Below the pieces are notes generated by a model. The model saw nothing but the letters and a program-made list of their open reading frames with translations, was not told the DNA's origin and did not search any database. 5,172 nt of DNA. Source: Anaerolineae bacterium (GTDB taxonomy: Bacteria > Chloroflexota > Anaerolineae > Aggregatilineales > Aggregatilineaceae). The DNA is taken from positions 1 to 5,172 of the forward strand of contig JAFGJA010000676.1 in NCBI GenBank assembly GCA_016929355.1, given 5' to 3'. Every line of letters starts with the position of its first letter. Position 1 is the stretch's first letter. Shown piece by piece: positions 1 to 5,150 of the stretch. Both the position numbers and the translations under genes were made by a program.

Positions 1-5
1 AGGAG
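1..5 (+). promoter_or_regulatory. Ribosome binding site of the UMF1-type transporter gene
   Basis: AGGAG at 1-5 lies 10 nt before the ATG at 16. It supports that start over the out-of-frame ATG at 9, which is only 3 nt from the site. The promoter is outside the window. Confidence 0.6.
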
Positions 6-15
6 ACAATGCCTT

Positions 16-2055
16 ATGACTGCCGCCACACAACCCGCCTCGTTCGCCGGACTGGACGACGCCACCTACCAGCGCCGCAAACGCGCCTGGGCTATGTATG
101 ATTGGGCCAACTCCGCGTTTGCCACGACGATTCTCGCGGCGGTCCTGCCCGCCTATTACAGCAGTGTCGCCGGGGCCACCTTGCCCACCGAAGCTACCGC
201 CACCGGCTATTGGAGTCTGTCGCTGGCGATCAGCCTGTTTATTGTGGCGCTGCTGTCGCCCATTCTCGGCACGATCTCGGACGTGGTGCGCGGCAAGAAA
301 AAATTCCTCTCGCTGTTTGCGGGGATTGGCGTCATCGGGACCGGGCTGCTGGTGTTGGTCGGCACAGGCGATTGGTTGTTAGCCTCGATCCTGTTTATCG
401 CGGGACGGATCGGGTTTTCCGCGTCTATCGTTTTTTATGACGCGCTGCTGCCACACGTTGCCAAGCCGGAAGATGTGGATCGGCTCTCGACTACCGGCTA
501 CGCGATGGGCTATCTCGGTGGCGGGCTGCTGCTGGCGATCAACGTCGTGATGATCATGTTTTTGGGCGGTGAATGGGGGGCGCGCCTGTCCTTCTTGAGT
601 GTGGCGATCTGGTGGGCGGTATTCTCGCTGCCCGTCCTGCGTATCGTGCCGGAACCCCCCGCCGCCGCTCATGCCGCGCTCCAAACCGGGCAAAACGTAC
701 TCAACGCCAGTTTTAGCCAACTGCGCGCCACGTTCCGCGATCTGCGCCAGTACCGCGAATTGTTCAAATTCCTGATCGCGTTCCTGATCTACAACGATGG
801 TATCGGCACGATTATCGGTATGGCGGTGATCTACGGCGCGGAACTCGGTTTTGATACGCTCGAACTTGTCGCGGCGCTGATGCTGGTGCAGTTCGCCGGG
901 ATTCCGTTCAGCTTCATCTTTGGCCGTATCCCGTATAAAGGCGAACCGAAACGCGCGTTTTTCCTGGCATTTATTCTGTGGAATCTGGTTATGCTGCCGC
1001 TCGCCGGGATCGCGGGCCGCAGTGGGTTGGATTCATCGCTGTCGGGGGCCGCCTTGCCCGACTACGAAACGACATCCGACGTGGTTGGGACGGACACTTA
1101 TGATGCCGATGAGTCGGACGTGATCCAACTCGGCACTACTGATCATGGCGCATTTACGCTAGCGGATGCGTTATGGACCAGCGAAACACCTGCCGACGCG
1201 GGCCATACCTACGTCACCAGCGCCGATCCCGCCGCCGCGTACACGATCACTTATTATGGGCGCGGCGTGGAACTGCTCTACTCCGAAGGGCCGGATCGCG
1301 GGATTTTCCGCGTGCTGCTGGATGGCGAACCTTACGCCTTTGAAGACGCCGACGAGGATTTAGCAGTGGGCGAAATTGATGCCTACCGGAAAACGGTGCG
1401 CTGGAACAATCATCTGGTGATCGAAGCAGCAGCAGACGGTGAACATACGTTAGTAGTGGAAAATACTGGGCAGCAAAATACAAAATCCTCTGGCTCGCGC
1501 CTCGATCTCGGCCAGCTTGAAGTTTTATCCCCACCGCGTGAAAGCAGTTTGCTGCTCATTCTTGGTGCGTTGGCGGTCATCGAACTGGTCGGGCTGGCGT
1601 TTGCGTGGTTCATCGGCGCGCAACTGTTCGCGCGGCTCGCTGCCCAACTGAATACCAAACGCGCGGTATTGTTAGCTTTGGCGGTCTATTCCGTGATCGC
1701 GGTCTGGGGCTTTTTCCTCGACGCCGTGATCGAGTTCTGGCTGCTGGCGTGGATGGTCGCAGTGGTGCAAGGCGGCAGTCAGGCGTTGAGCCGCAGCCTG
1801 TACGCCAGCATGAGTCCGCGCGCCAAAAGCGGCGAATTTTTCGGTTTCTTCAGCGTTATGGAGAAATTCGCGGGTGTGATCGGGCCGATGCTGTTTGCGC
1901 TGGCGGTAGCGATCTTCGGCAGCAGTCGCCCCGCGATCCTGAGCCTGATCGCGCTGTTCCTGATCGGCGGTTGGCTGCTGCTGCACGTTGATGTCGATGC
2001 GGGTCGCCGTATCGCGCAGGCGGAAGACGCGGAATTACTGGCGAATGAAGGGTAG
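16..2055 (+). CDS. UMF1/Atg22-like MFS permease with inserted extracytoplasmic beta-domain
   Basis: This is an inner-membrane transporter of the UMF1 family (major facilitator superfamily, related to the yeast vacuolar amino-acid effluxer Atg22). The substrate is unknown. The family signature is clear at both ends: MYDWANSAFATT (residues 27-38) just before and within TM1, and GGSQALSRSLYASMSP (586-601) followed by GEFFGFFSVMEKFAGVIGP (606-624) before the last helices. Hydrophobic segments fall at about 33-52, 65-88, 97-116, 119-140, 160-183, 187-210, 250-276, 280-303, 314-334, 512-535, 550-568, 574-595 and two more up to about 656, so about 14 rather than 12. Family members are usually 420-450 residues; this one is 679. 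The excess is residues about 340-508, polar, acidic and beta-rich, in a loop predicted to face outward. The reading frame is intact throughout, so this is not a pseudogene. It ends 120 nt from the convergent SDR gene. The family call is firm; the function of the insert is inferred. Confidence 0.93.
   Translation: MTAATQPASFAGLDDATYQRRKRAWAMYDWANSAFATTILAAVLPAYYSSVAGATLPTEATATGYWSLSLAISLFIVALLSPILGTISDVVRGKKKFLSLFAGIGVIGTGLLVLVGTGDWLLASILFIAGRIGFSASIVFYDALLPHVAKPEDVDRLSTTGYAMGYLGGGLLLAINVVMIMFLGGEWGARLSFLSVAIWWAVFSLPVLRIVPEPPAAAHAALQTGQNVLNASFSQLRATFRDLRQYRELFKFLIAFLIYNDGIGTIIGMAVIYGAELGFDTLELVAALMLVQFAGIPFSFIFGRIPYKGEPKRAFFLAFILWNLVMLPLAGIAGRSGLDSSLSGAALPDYETTSDVVGTDTYDADESDVIQLGTTDHGAFTLADALWTSETPADAGHTYVTSADPAAAYTITYYGRGVELLYSEGPDRGIFRVLLDGEPYAFEDADEDLAVGEIDAYRKTVRWNNHLVIEAAADGEHTLVVENTGQQNTKSSGSRLDLGQLEVLSPPRESSLLLILGALAVIELVGLAFAWFIGAQLFARLAAQLNTKRAVLLALAVYSVIAVWGFFLDAVIEFWLLAWMVAVVQGGSQALSRSLYASMSPRAKSGEFFGFFSVMEKFAGVIGPMLFALAVAIFGSSRPAILSLIALFLIGGWLLLHVDVDAGRRIAQAEDAELLANEG
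871..1722 (+). other. Probable duplicated TM8-TM9 hairpin flanking the inserted domain
   Basis: Residues 286-334 and 518-569 can be aligned as two versions of one helical hairpin. Copy 1 has LMLVQFAGIPFSFIFG (288-303) then PKRAFFLAFILW (311-322). Copy 2 has LAVIELVGLAFAWFIG (519-534) then TKRAVLLALAVY (547-558). Both show a hydrophobic helix with [QE]-x-x-G and a terminal FxxG/FIG, a basic turn ending in KRA, and a second helix. In ordinary UMF1 proteins one such hairpin occurs (helix, basic loop, KRA-type helix), directly before the GGSQALSR helix. Here copy 2 holds that normal position, and copy 1 plus the beta-domain are extra. Adding two helices keeps the topology of the rest unchanged. 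DNA similarity between the copies is low, so any duplication is old; independent origin of the extra helices is possible. Confidence 0.5.
1033..1539 (+). other. Inserted beta-sandwich-like domain in the transporter
   Basis: Residues about 340-508 contain no hydrophobic helix and are rich in Asp, Glu, Gly, Thr and aromatic residues. The pattern is: W387; a strand around 408-414 (AYTITYY); GRGVELLYSEGPDRG (415-429); a strand with VLLDGEPY (433-440); an acidic loop (443-455) leading to DAYRKTV (455-461); then GEHTLVVENTGQQN (475-488) and SSGSRLDLGQLEVL (491-504). The order 'G.GV..Y..GP..G...V.LDG ... D.Y ... G.HT..V.NTG..N..S.G..LDL..LEV' resembles galactose-binding-like or carbohydrate-binding-module-like beta-sandwiches that I recall from secreted proteins of Chloroflexota. 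By the inside-out count of helices it lies outside the cytoplasmic membrane. Two acidic clusters (360-368, 443-448) could bind calcium. The domain class is recognised by pattern only; ligand binding is inference. Confidence 0.65.
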
Positions 2056-2059
2056 TCCG

Positions 2060-2088
2060 CCACCAGACCGCGATCCGGTTCTGGTTGG
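2060..2088. terminator. Bulged hairpin after the transporter gene, possible weak terminator
   Basis: Five bases after the transporter stop, CCACCAGACCG (2060-2070) can pair with CGG-t-TCTGGT-t-GG (2076-2088) around the loop CGATC, giving 11 base pairs with two single-T bulges. There is no run of T after it on the + strand (GATAAAAGC follows) nor on the other strand, so it lacks the second half of a classical intrinsic terminator. It may stop transcription inefficiently or protect the 3' end of the mRNA from exonucleases. Confidence 0.4.
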
Positions 2089-2099
2089 GATAAAAGCAC

Positions 2100-2172
2100 T
2101 TCACCACCGAGGCGCGGAGGACACAGAGCAAAACTAGAAAAAACTCTGTGTTCTCTGTGTCTTCGTGGTGAA
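2100..2172. repeat. 73-bp imperfect palindrome of the CTCTGTGT/TTCACCAC dispersed-repeat type
   Basis: The left arm at 2100-2128 begins TTCACCACCGAGG and ends ACACAGAG. The right arm at 2144-2172 begins CTCTGTGT and ends CGTGGTGAA. The arms are complementary at 23 of 29 positions; five of the six mismatches are G-T, so a + strand RNA could pair 28 of 29 with wobbles. The loop is 15 nt and A-rich (2129-2143). The right arm contains CTCTGTGT twice (2144-2151, 2153-2160). Elements of this composition (ACCACnGAGGCAC, ACACAGAG, CTCTGTG) recur in intergenic regions of many environmental bacteria, known to me from the spurious peptides they encode. It fills the gap between convergent genes, 45 nt after one stop and 2 nt from the other. 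For the - strand gene it is followed by GTGCTTTTATCC, so it might also act as a terminator there. Confidence 0.8.
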
Positions 2173-2174
2173 AT

Positions 2175-3131
2175 CTAAACTTCATCCGCCGTTGTGTTGC
2201 CAAATAATCGCTTGATCGTGCCCATTGTCGAGAACCGGCGCATATAGTCCAGATTTTCCGGCGTGAACGCGCGCGGCGTGATCCCGAACACGTCGGTGAT
2301 TGCGTTGGGCTGCGTGGTATTATCCACCTTCAGCATATCCAACAGCGAGGTTGTAACCGGGGGATTCGGCAGCGCAACCTGCATCAGTTGCACCACTGGA
2401 CGCAGTAACGGTACAGGAACCTTAACCGTCAGCCGCCGCGCGTGGATCGCTTGTAATACCCGATCCACGATCTGCGCGTAGGTCAGCACTTCCGGCCCGC
2501 CGAGCAAATATTCGCCGCCAATCGTCGTATCATTATCCAGGCTGCGCGCTGTCGCTTCGACCAGATCACCCACCCAGATCGGCTGAAACCGCGCCTGACC
2601 ATCGCCGACCACCGGAAAAATAAGCGGCGTCAGTTTGATCAAACGCGCCTGCACATTGGCGAACTCATCCTGCGGTCCCCAGACCACCGAAGGCCGGAGC
2701 GCGGTCCAATCTAACCCCGATTGCGTCACGTAATCCTGCGCCGCGCCTTTGCTCGCCAGAAAACGGTAGGGCGAATCGCTGCGCGCGCCGTTCTGACTCA
2801 TGTTGATGAAGCGTTTGACACCGGCTGTTTGCGCGGCATCAACCAGATTGATCGTGCCCTGGGTATTGATGCGCTCGTAATCACCCTTGTTTTTTTCGAT
2901 GGCAATGGCGACCAGATGCACGACAGCGCTCACCCCGGCCAACGCGGGCACGAGGGATGCAGGGCGCGTGACATCCCCTTGCACGATTTCGATCTTGTTA
3001 CGAATATCCGCCAGCCGCGCTTCAGCTTTGGCGGGATTATGGACCAACGCCCGCACAGGTTTCCCGGACTCAACCAACCGCCGCACAATGTTATTGCCAA
3101 TATAGCCTGACGCACCCGTCACCAGAATCAT
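2175..3131 (-). CDS. NAD(P)-binding atypical SDR, NDUFA9/NmrA-like
   Basis: This is a 318-residue soluble protein with an N-terminal Rossmann fold. TGASGYIG (5-12) is the glycine-rich dinucleotide loop, QGDV (51-54) contains the Asp that normally contacts adenine, and VVHLVA (70-75) is the strand after which the cofactor runs. RPSVVWGP (146-153) and FQPIWVGDLVEA (182-193) are conserved features of the extended/atypical SDR group that includes the complex I 39-kDa subunit (NDUFA9) and related sugar-nucleotide epimerase-like proteins. GGPEVLTYAQIV (211-222) and FGITPRAF (282-289) in the C-terminal part fit the same group. The canonical YxxxK pair is not present: K128 is preceded at the -4 position by F124, with the nearest tyrosine at Y122, so classical dehydrogenase catalysis is doubtful. 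The protein may be a cofactor-binding structural or sensor protein, or an enzyme of unknown substrate. No complex I gene is nearby. The start is supported by a very good ribosome binding site. Confidence 0.9.
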   Translation of the reverse strand: MILVTGASGYIGNNIVRRLVESGKPVRALVHNPAKAEARLADIRNKIEIVQGDVTRPASLVPALAGVSAVVHLVAIAIEKNKGDYERINTQGTINLVDAAQTAGVKRFINMSQNGARSDSPYRFLASKGAAQDYVTQSGLDWTALRPSVVWGPQDEFANVQARLIKLTPLIFPVVGDGQARFQPIWVGDLVEATARSLDNDTTIGGEYLLGGPEVLTYAQIVDRVLQAIHARRLTVKVPVPLLRPVVQLMQVALPNPPVTTSLLDMLKVDNTTQPNAITDVFGITPRAFTPENLDYMRRFSTMGTIKRLFGNTTADEV

Positions 3132-3138
3132 CGCCCGA

Positions 3139-3145
3139 CCTCCTT
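3139..3145 (-). promoter_or_regulatory. Ribosome binding site of the SDR gene
   Basis: Read on the - strand, AAGGAGG lies 7 nt before the ATG at 3131-3129. It is a full match to the anti-Shine-Dalgarno complement at ideal spacing, and it fixes the start codon. Confidence 0.9.
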
Positions 3146-3165
3146 GAAAGCAAACCTATACAAAA

Positions 3166-3195
3166 GTTATACATCAAATATATCAGCATTGACAA
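3166..3195 (-). promoter_or_regulatory. Sigma70-type promoter for the SDR gene
   Basis: On the - strand, TTGTCA (3195-3190, 5 of 6 to consensus) is followed after 18 nt by TATAAC (3171-3166, 5 of 6). Transcription would start near 3159, giving a leader of about 28 nt that contains the AAGGAGG site. The -35 hexamer overlaps that of the opposite promoter by five bases. Confidence 0.6.
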
Positions 3196-3216
3196 CAGGT
3201 AGAATCATGATATACT
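3189..3216 (+). promoter_or_regulatory. Sigma70-type promoter for RNase J
   Basis: TTGACA (3189-3194, perfect) is separated by 16 nt from TATACT (3211-3216, 5 of 6). Transcription would start around 3222-3225, about 175 nt before the RNase J start. A second, perfect TATAAT at 3230-3235 has no good -35 partner at the right distance (ATGATA at 3207-3212) and may be an alternative -10. No other convincing hexamer pair was seen closer to the gene. Confidence 0.65.
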
Positions 3217-3222
3217 TCATCC

Positions 3223-3397
3223 CAATGAGTATAATTCCTCCAAACAATAGCTTTCCCCTGACTCACAACACGATACATCACTATCCGCTGTGGTTGGTTA
3301 AGGTCGAAGTTTCCGCGCGGCTGATGGGCCGTGCTATGTAGCGTTTGTTGGATTGACCAACTATCGGATTCTAAATTCAAACTGAAGTAGGAAAACA
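3223..3397 (+). promoter_or_regulatory. Long 5' leader of RNase J mRNA with a stable hairpin
   Basis: If the promoter at 3189-3216 is correct, RNase J mRNA carries an untranslated leader of about 175 nt. Within it GCGCGGC (3315-3321) can pair with GCCGTGC (3328-3334) around TGATGG: seven pairs, one G-U. A smaller hairpin, GTTGG/CCAAC, lies at 3347-3361. Neither is followed by a T run, so they are not terminators. I recognise no riboswitch class here. Autoregulation through the leader is known for other global ribonucleases (RNase E in E. coli); applying that here is inference. Confidence 0.4.
3389..3392 (+). promoter_or_regulatory. Ribosome binding site of RNase J
   Basis: AGGA within GTAGGAAAAC ends 5 nt before the ATG at 3398. 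It is shorter than the SDR gene's site but well placed. It supports ATG 3398, from which the N-terminus aligns naturally with the RNase J family (KLRIIPLGGLGEIGKN). Confidence 0.65.
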
Positions 3398-5020
3398 ATG
3401 GCACAAAAACTCCGCATAATTCCCCTGGGCGGCCTGGGTGAAATTGGCAAAAACATGACGGTATACGAATATGGCCGCAACATGATTGTGGTGGACTGCG
3501 GGGTCATGTTCCCCGACAGCGCCATGTATGGCATTGATCTGGTGCTGCCCGATTATGAGTACGTGATTCAGAATCAAGACAAGCTGCGCGGCATCGTTTT
3601 GACGCACGGCCACATGGATCACATCGCGGCGCTGCCCTATCTGCTGCGTGAAATCAATGTTCCTGTGTATGGGACACCGCTCACGCTTGGCCTCGTCGAG
3701 CGCCAACTCAAAGAAAAACTGGGATCACACCGCAAAGTTGATCTGAAACCGATCAGCGCGCTTAACACGCTGCATCTTGGCCCGTTCCGCATCACGCCGT
3801 TTTCGGTGGCCCACTCGATCCCCGATTCGGTGGGGTTTGTGATCGACACACCGGTTGGCGCAGTCGTGCATACCGGCGATTACAAGCTGGATGAAACCCC
3901 CGCCGGGGGCCGGACCACCGATCTCGCGGCGATTCGTGAATTGACGCCCAACGGCGTATTGGCGATGTTGGGCGACAGCACCAACGCGGATCGCCCCGGC
4001 AGCACACCCACCGAGCGCGTCGTAAGTGAGGCGTTGGATCGTCTGATGACTGAGGCGCAAGGGCAGCGCGTGATCATTGCGACGTTCTCGTCGCTGCTGG
4101 CGCGCGTGCAGGAGATTTTGTATCTCGCTAAAAAACACGGGCGCAAAGTCGCCTTGACCGGGCGCAGCATGATCGAAAATGTCGAACTGGCGCGCGATCT
4201 GGGCTATCTCGATGTACCGCAGGGCATACTGGTAGACGTTGATGCCCACATACCACCCGCCCAAATGCTCATCATCTCCACCGGATCGCAAGGCGAACCT
4301 CGCTCGGCGCTCAACCAGATGGCCGAAGATCAGCACCGCCATGTCAAGGTGGGGCGCGGCGATATGATTATCATTTCCGGCGGCACGATTCCCGGCAATG
4401 AGGAAGTCGTCGGCGCGATGTTGAACAAATTGTTCGAACACGGCGCGCGCGTCATTTACGGCCCAATGGATACGGTCCACGTTTCCGGGCACGGCAGCCG
4501 TGATGAAATGCGTACCATGTTAGAAACGGTGCAGCCTAAGTTCTTCATTCCGGCGCACGGCGAAGCGCGGCATTTGCACCTGCACGGCCAGATTGCTGAA
4601 CAGACCGGGATGGACCCGCATGATATTTTCATCCTTAAAGATGGCGCGCAGTGGGTCACGGATGGCACTGACGCCTGGACCGATGAGGCGCTGGCGGTTG
4701 ATGACGTGTTTGTCGATGGGCGTCTGGTCGGTGAAATTGGCGAAGTCGTCATGCGGGACCGTCACCGGTTAGCGCAGGATGGGTTTATCGTGGCGCTGAT
4801 TCCGGTCAACGACAAACAGCAGTTGGTCGGTGAACCGCAGATCGTGAGTCGTGGCTTTGTCTACATGCAGGACGCTGACGCGCTGCTGGCCGCCGGACAG
4901 GAAGAAGTCAAGCGCCAGTATAAAAAGGGCAAGCATAATCTGCGCCGCGCGTTGGAAGATTTCTTCTACCGCGAAACGCGCTTGCGCCCGGTAGTGCTGC
5001 CGCAGTTCATCACCGTCTAG
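3398..5020 (+). CDS. rnj: Ribonuclease J (metallo-beta-lactamase/beta-CASP nuclease)
   Basis: RNase J is a cytoplasmic 5'-to-3' exonuclease and endonuclease that matures rRNA and degrades mRNA, using two zinc ions. At 540 residues the protein is full length (family about 550). It opens with the family motif PLGGLGEIGKN (9-19). The zinc ligands are all visible: HGHMDH (H70, H72, D74, H75), H139 in VAHSIPDS, D161 in HTGDYKLDETP, and H387 in IPAHGEARHL. LGDSTNAD (192-199) closes the first lactamase half. The beta-CASP domain follows with STGSQGEP (294-301), and HVSGHGS (361-367) holds H365, the family's phosphate-site histidine. The C-terminal domain, about 450-540, ends RPVVLPQFITV and contains SRGFVYMQDADALL. 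The usual Glu in HGHEDH is Met here (M73). That position is not a metal ligand, so activity should be retained. The gene is divergent from the SDR gene and is followed 101 nt later by another + strand gene start. Confidence 0.97.
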   Translation: MAQKLRIIPLGGLGEIGKNMTVYEYGRNMIVVDCGVMFPDSAMYGIDLVLPDYEYVIQNQDKLRGIVLTHGHMDHIAALPYLLREINVPVYGTPLTLGLVERQLKEKLGSHRKVDLKPISALNTLHLGPFRITPFSVAHSIPDSVGFVIDTPVGAVVHTGDYKLDETPAGGRTTDLAAIRELTPNGVLAMLGDSTNADRPGSTPTERVVSEALDRLMTEAQGQRVIIATFSSLLARVQEILYLAKKHGRKVALTGRSMIENVELARDLGYLDVPQGILVDVDAHIPPAQMLIISTGSQGEPRSALNQMAEDQHRHVKVGRGDMIIISGGTIPGNEEVVGAMLNKLFEHGARVIYGPMDTVHVSGHGSRDEMRTMLETVQPKFFIPAHGEARHLHLHGQIAEQTGMDPHDIFILKDGAQWVTDGTDAWTDEALAVDDVFVDGRLVGEIGEVVMRDRHRLAQDGFIVALIPVNDKQQLVGEPQIVSRGFVYMQDADALLAAGQEEVKRQYKKGKHNLRRALEDFFYRETRLRPVVLPQFITV

Positions 5021-5078
5021 TACGGGCGGGTGACGATACGTTCTCAGGTCCAATGTGTGTTATTGTAAATTCAATACC

Positions 5079-5150
5079 TTCGCCAATTTAAGCGGCGAAA
5101 CGGTCAAGGTGGCGAACGCGAATGCCGCTAAAGGCGGATAAACGTCGCCA
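5079..5150 (+). promoter_or_regulatory. Foldable region around the start of the downstream gene
   Basis: Several short complementary blocks surround the start at 5122. TTCGCC (5079-5084) can pair with GGCGAA at 5094-5099 or with the identical GGCGAA at 5111-5116, which overlaps the ribosome binding site. AGCGGC (5091-5096) is complementary to GCCGCT (5124-5129), which includes the last base of the ATG. TGGCGA (5110-5115) can pair with TCGCCA (5145-5150), and CCGC/GCGG (5125-5137) forms a small internal hairpin. These pairings exclude one another. I cannot match the region to a known riboswitch, and T runs are absent, so it is not an obvious terminator of RNase J. Confidence 0.35.
5106..5112 (+). 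promoter_or_regulatory. Ribosome binding site of the truncated downstream gene
   Basis: AAGGTGG differs from AAGGAGG by one base and ends 9 nt before the ATG at 5122. It is the main reason for calling a gene start there. Confidence 0.55.

Noticed and set aside
1856..2203. 115-codon frame on the - strand crossing the end of the transporter and the palindrome
   Set aside because: Part of its peptide (HHEDTENTEFF) is the typical spurious translation of this palindromic repeat; the rest is antisense to the transporter.
2721..3110. 129-codon + strand frame inside the SDR gene
   Set aside because: It is the complement shadow of the SDR coding sequence; the SDR frame has clear family motifs and an excellent ribosome binding site.
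3144..3341. 65-codon + strand frame beginning with TTG in the divergent promoter region
   Set aside because: Its first part overlaps the SDR ribosome binding site and both promoters, and would not be transcribed from the identified start; only the internal ATG at 3225 is kept as a low-interest remark.
3183..3404. 73-codon - strand frame covering the RNase J leader and start
   Set aside because: It lies across both predicted promoters and the RNase J start, has no ribosome binding site and shows no recognisable motif.
3725..4492. 255-codon frame on the - strand inside RNase J
   Set aside because: It is antisense to a well-conserved RNase J region, rich in His/Arg as expected from complement of GC-rich codons, and shows no family motif or ribosome binding site.
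5053..5091. 12-codon frame (ATG to TAA) in the spacer after RNase J
   Set aside because: There is no ribosome binding site and it is too short to support.
5079..5150. Possible cyclic-di-GMP (GEMM) or other known riboswitch
   Set aside because: Fragments such as GGCGAAAC and ACGCGAATGCC loosely recall the GEMM core, but the expected stem between them cannot form and the spacing is wrong.
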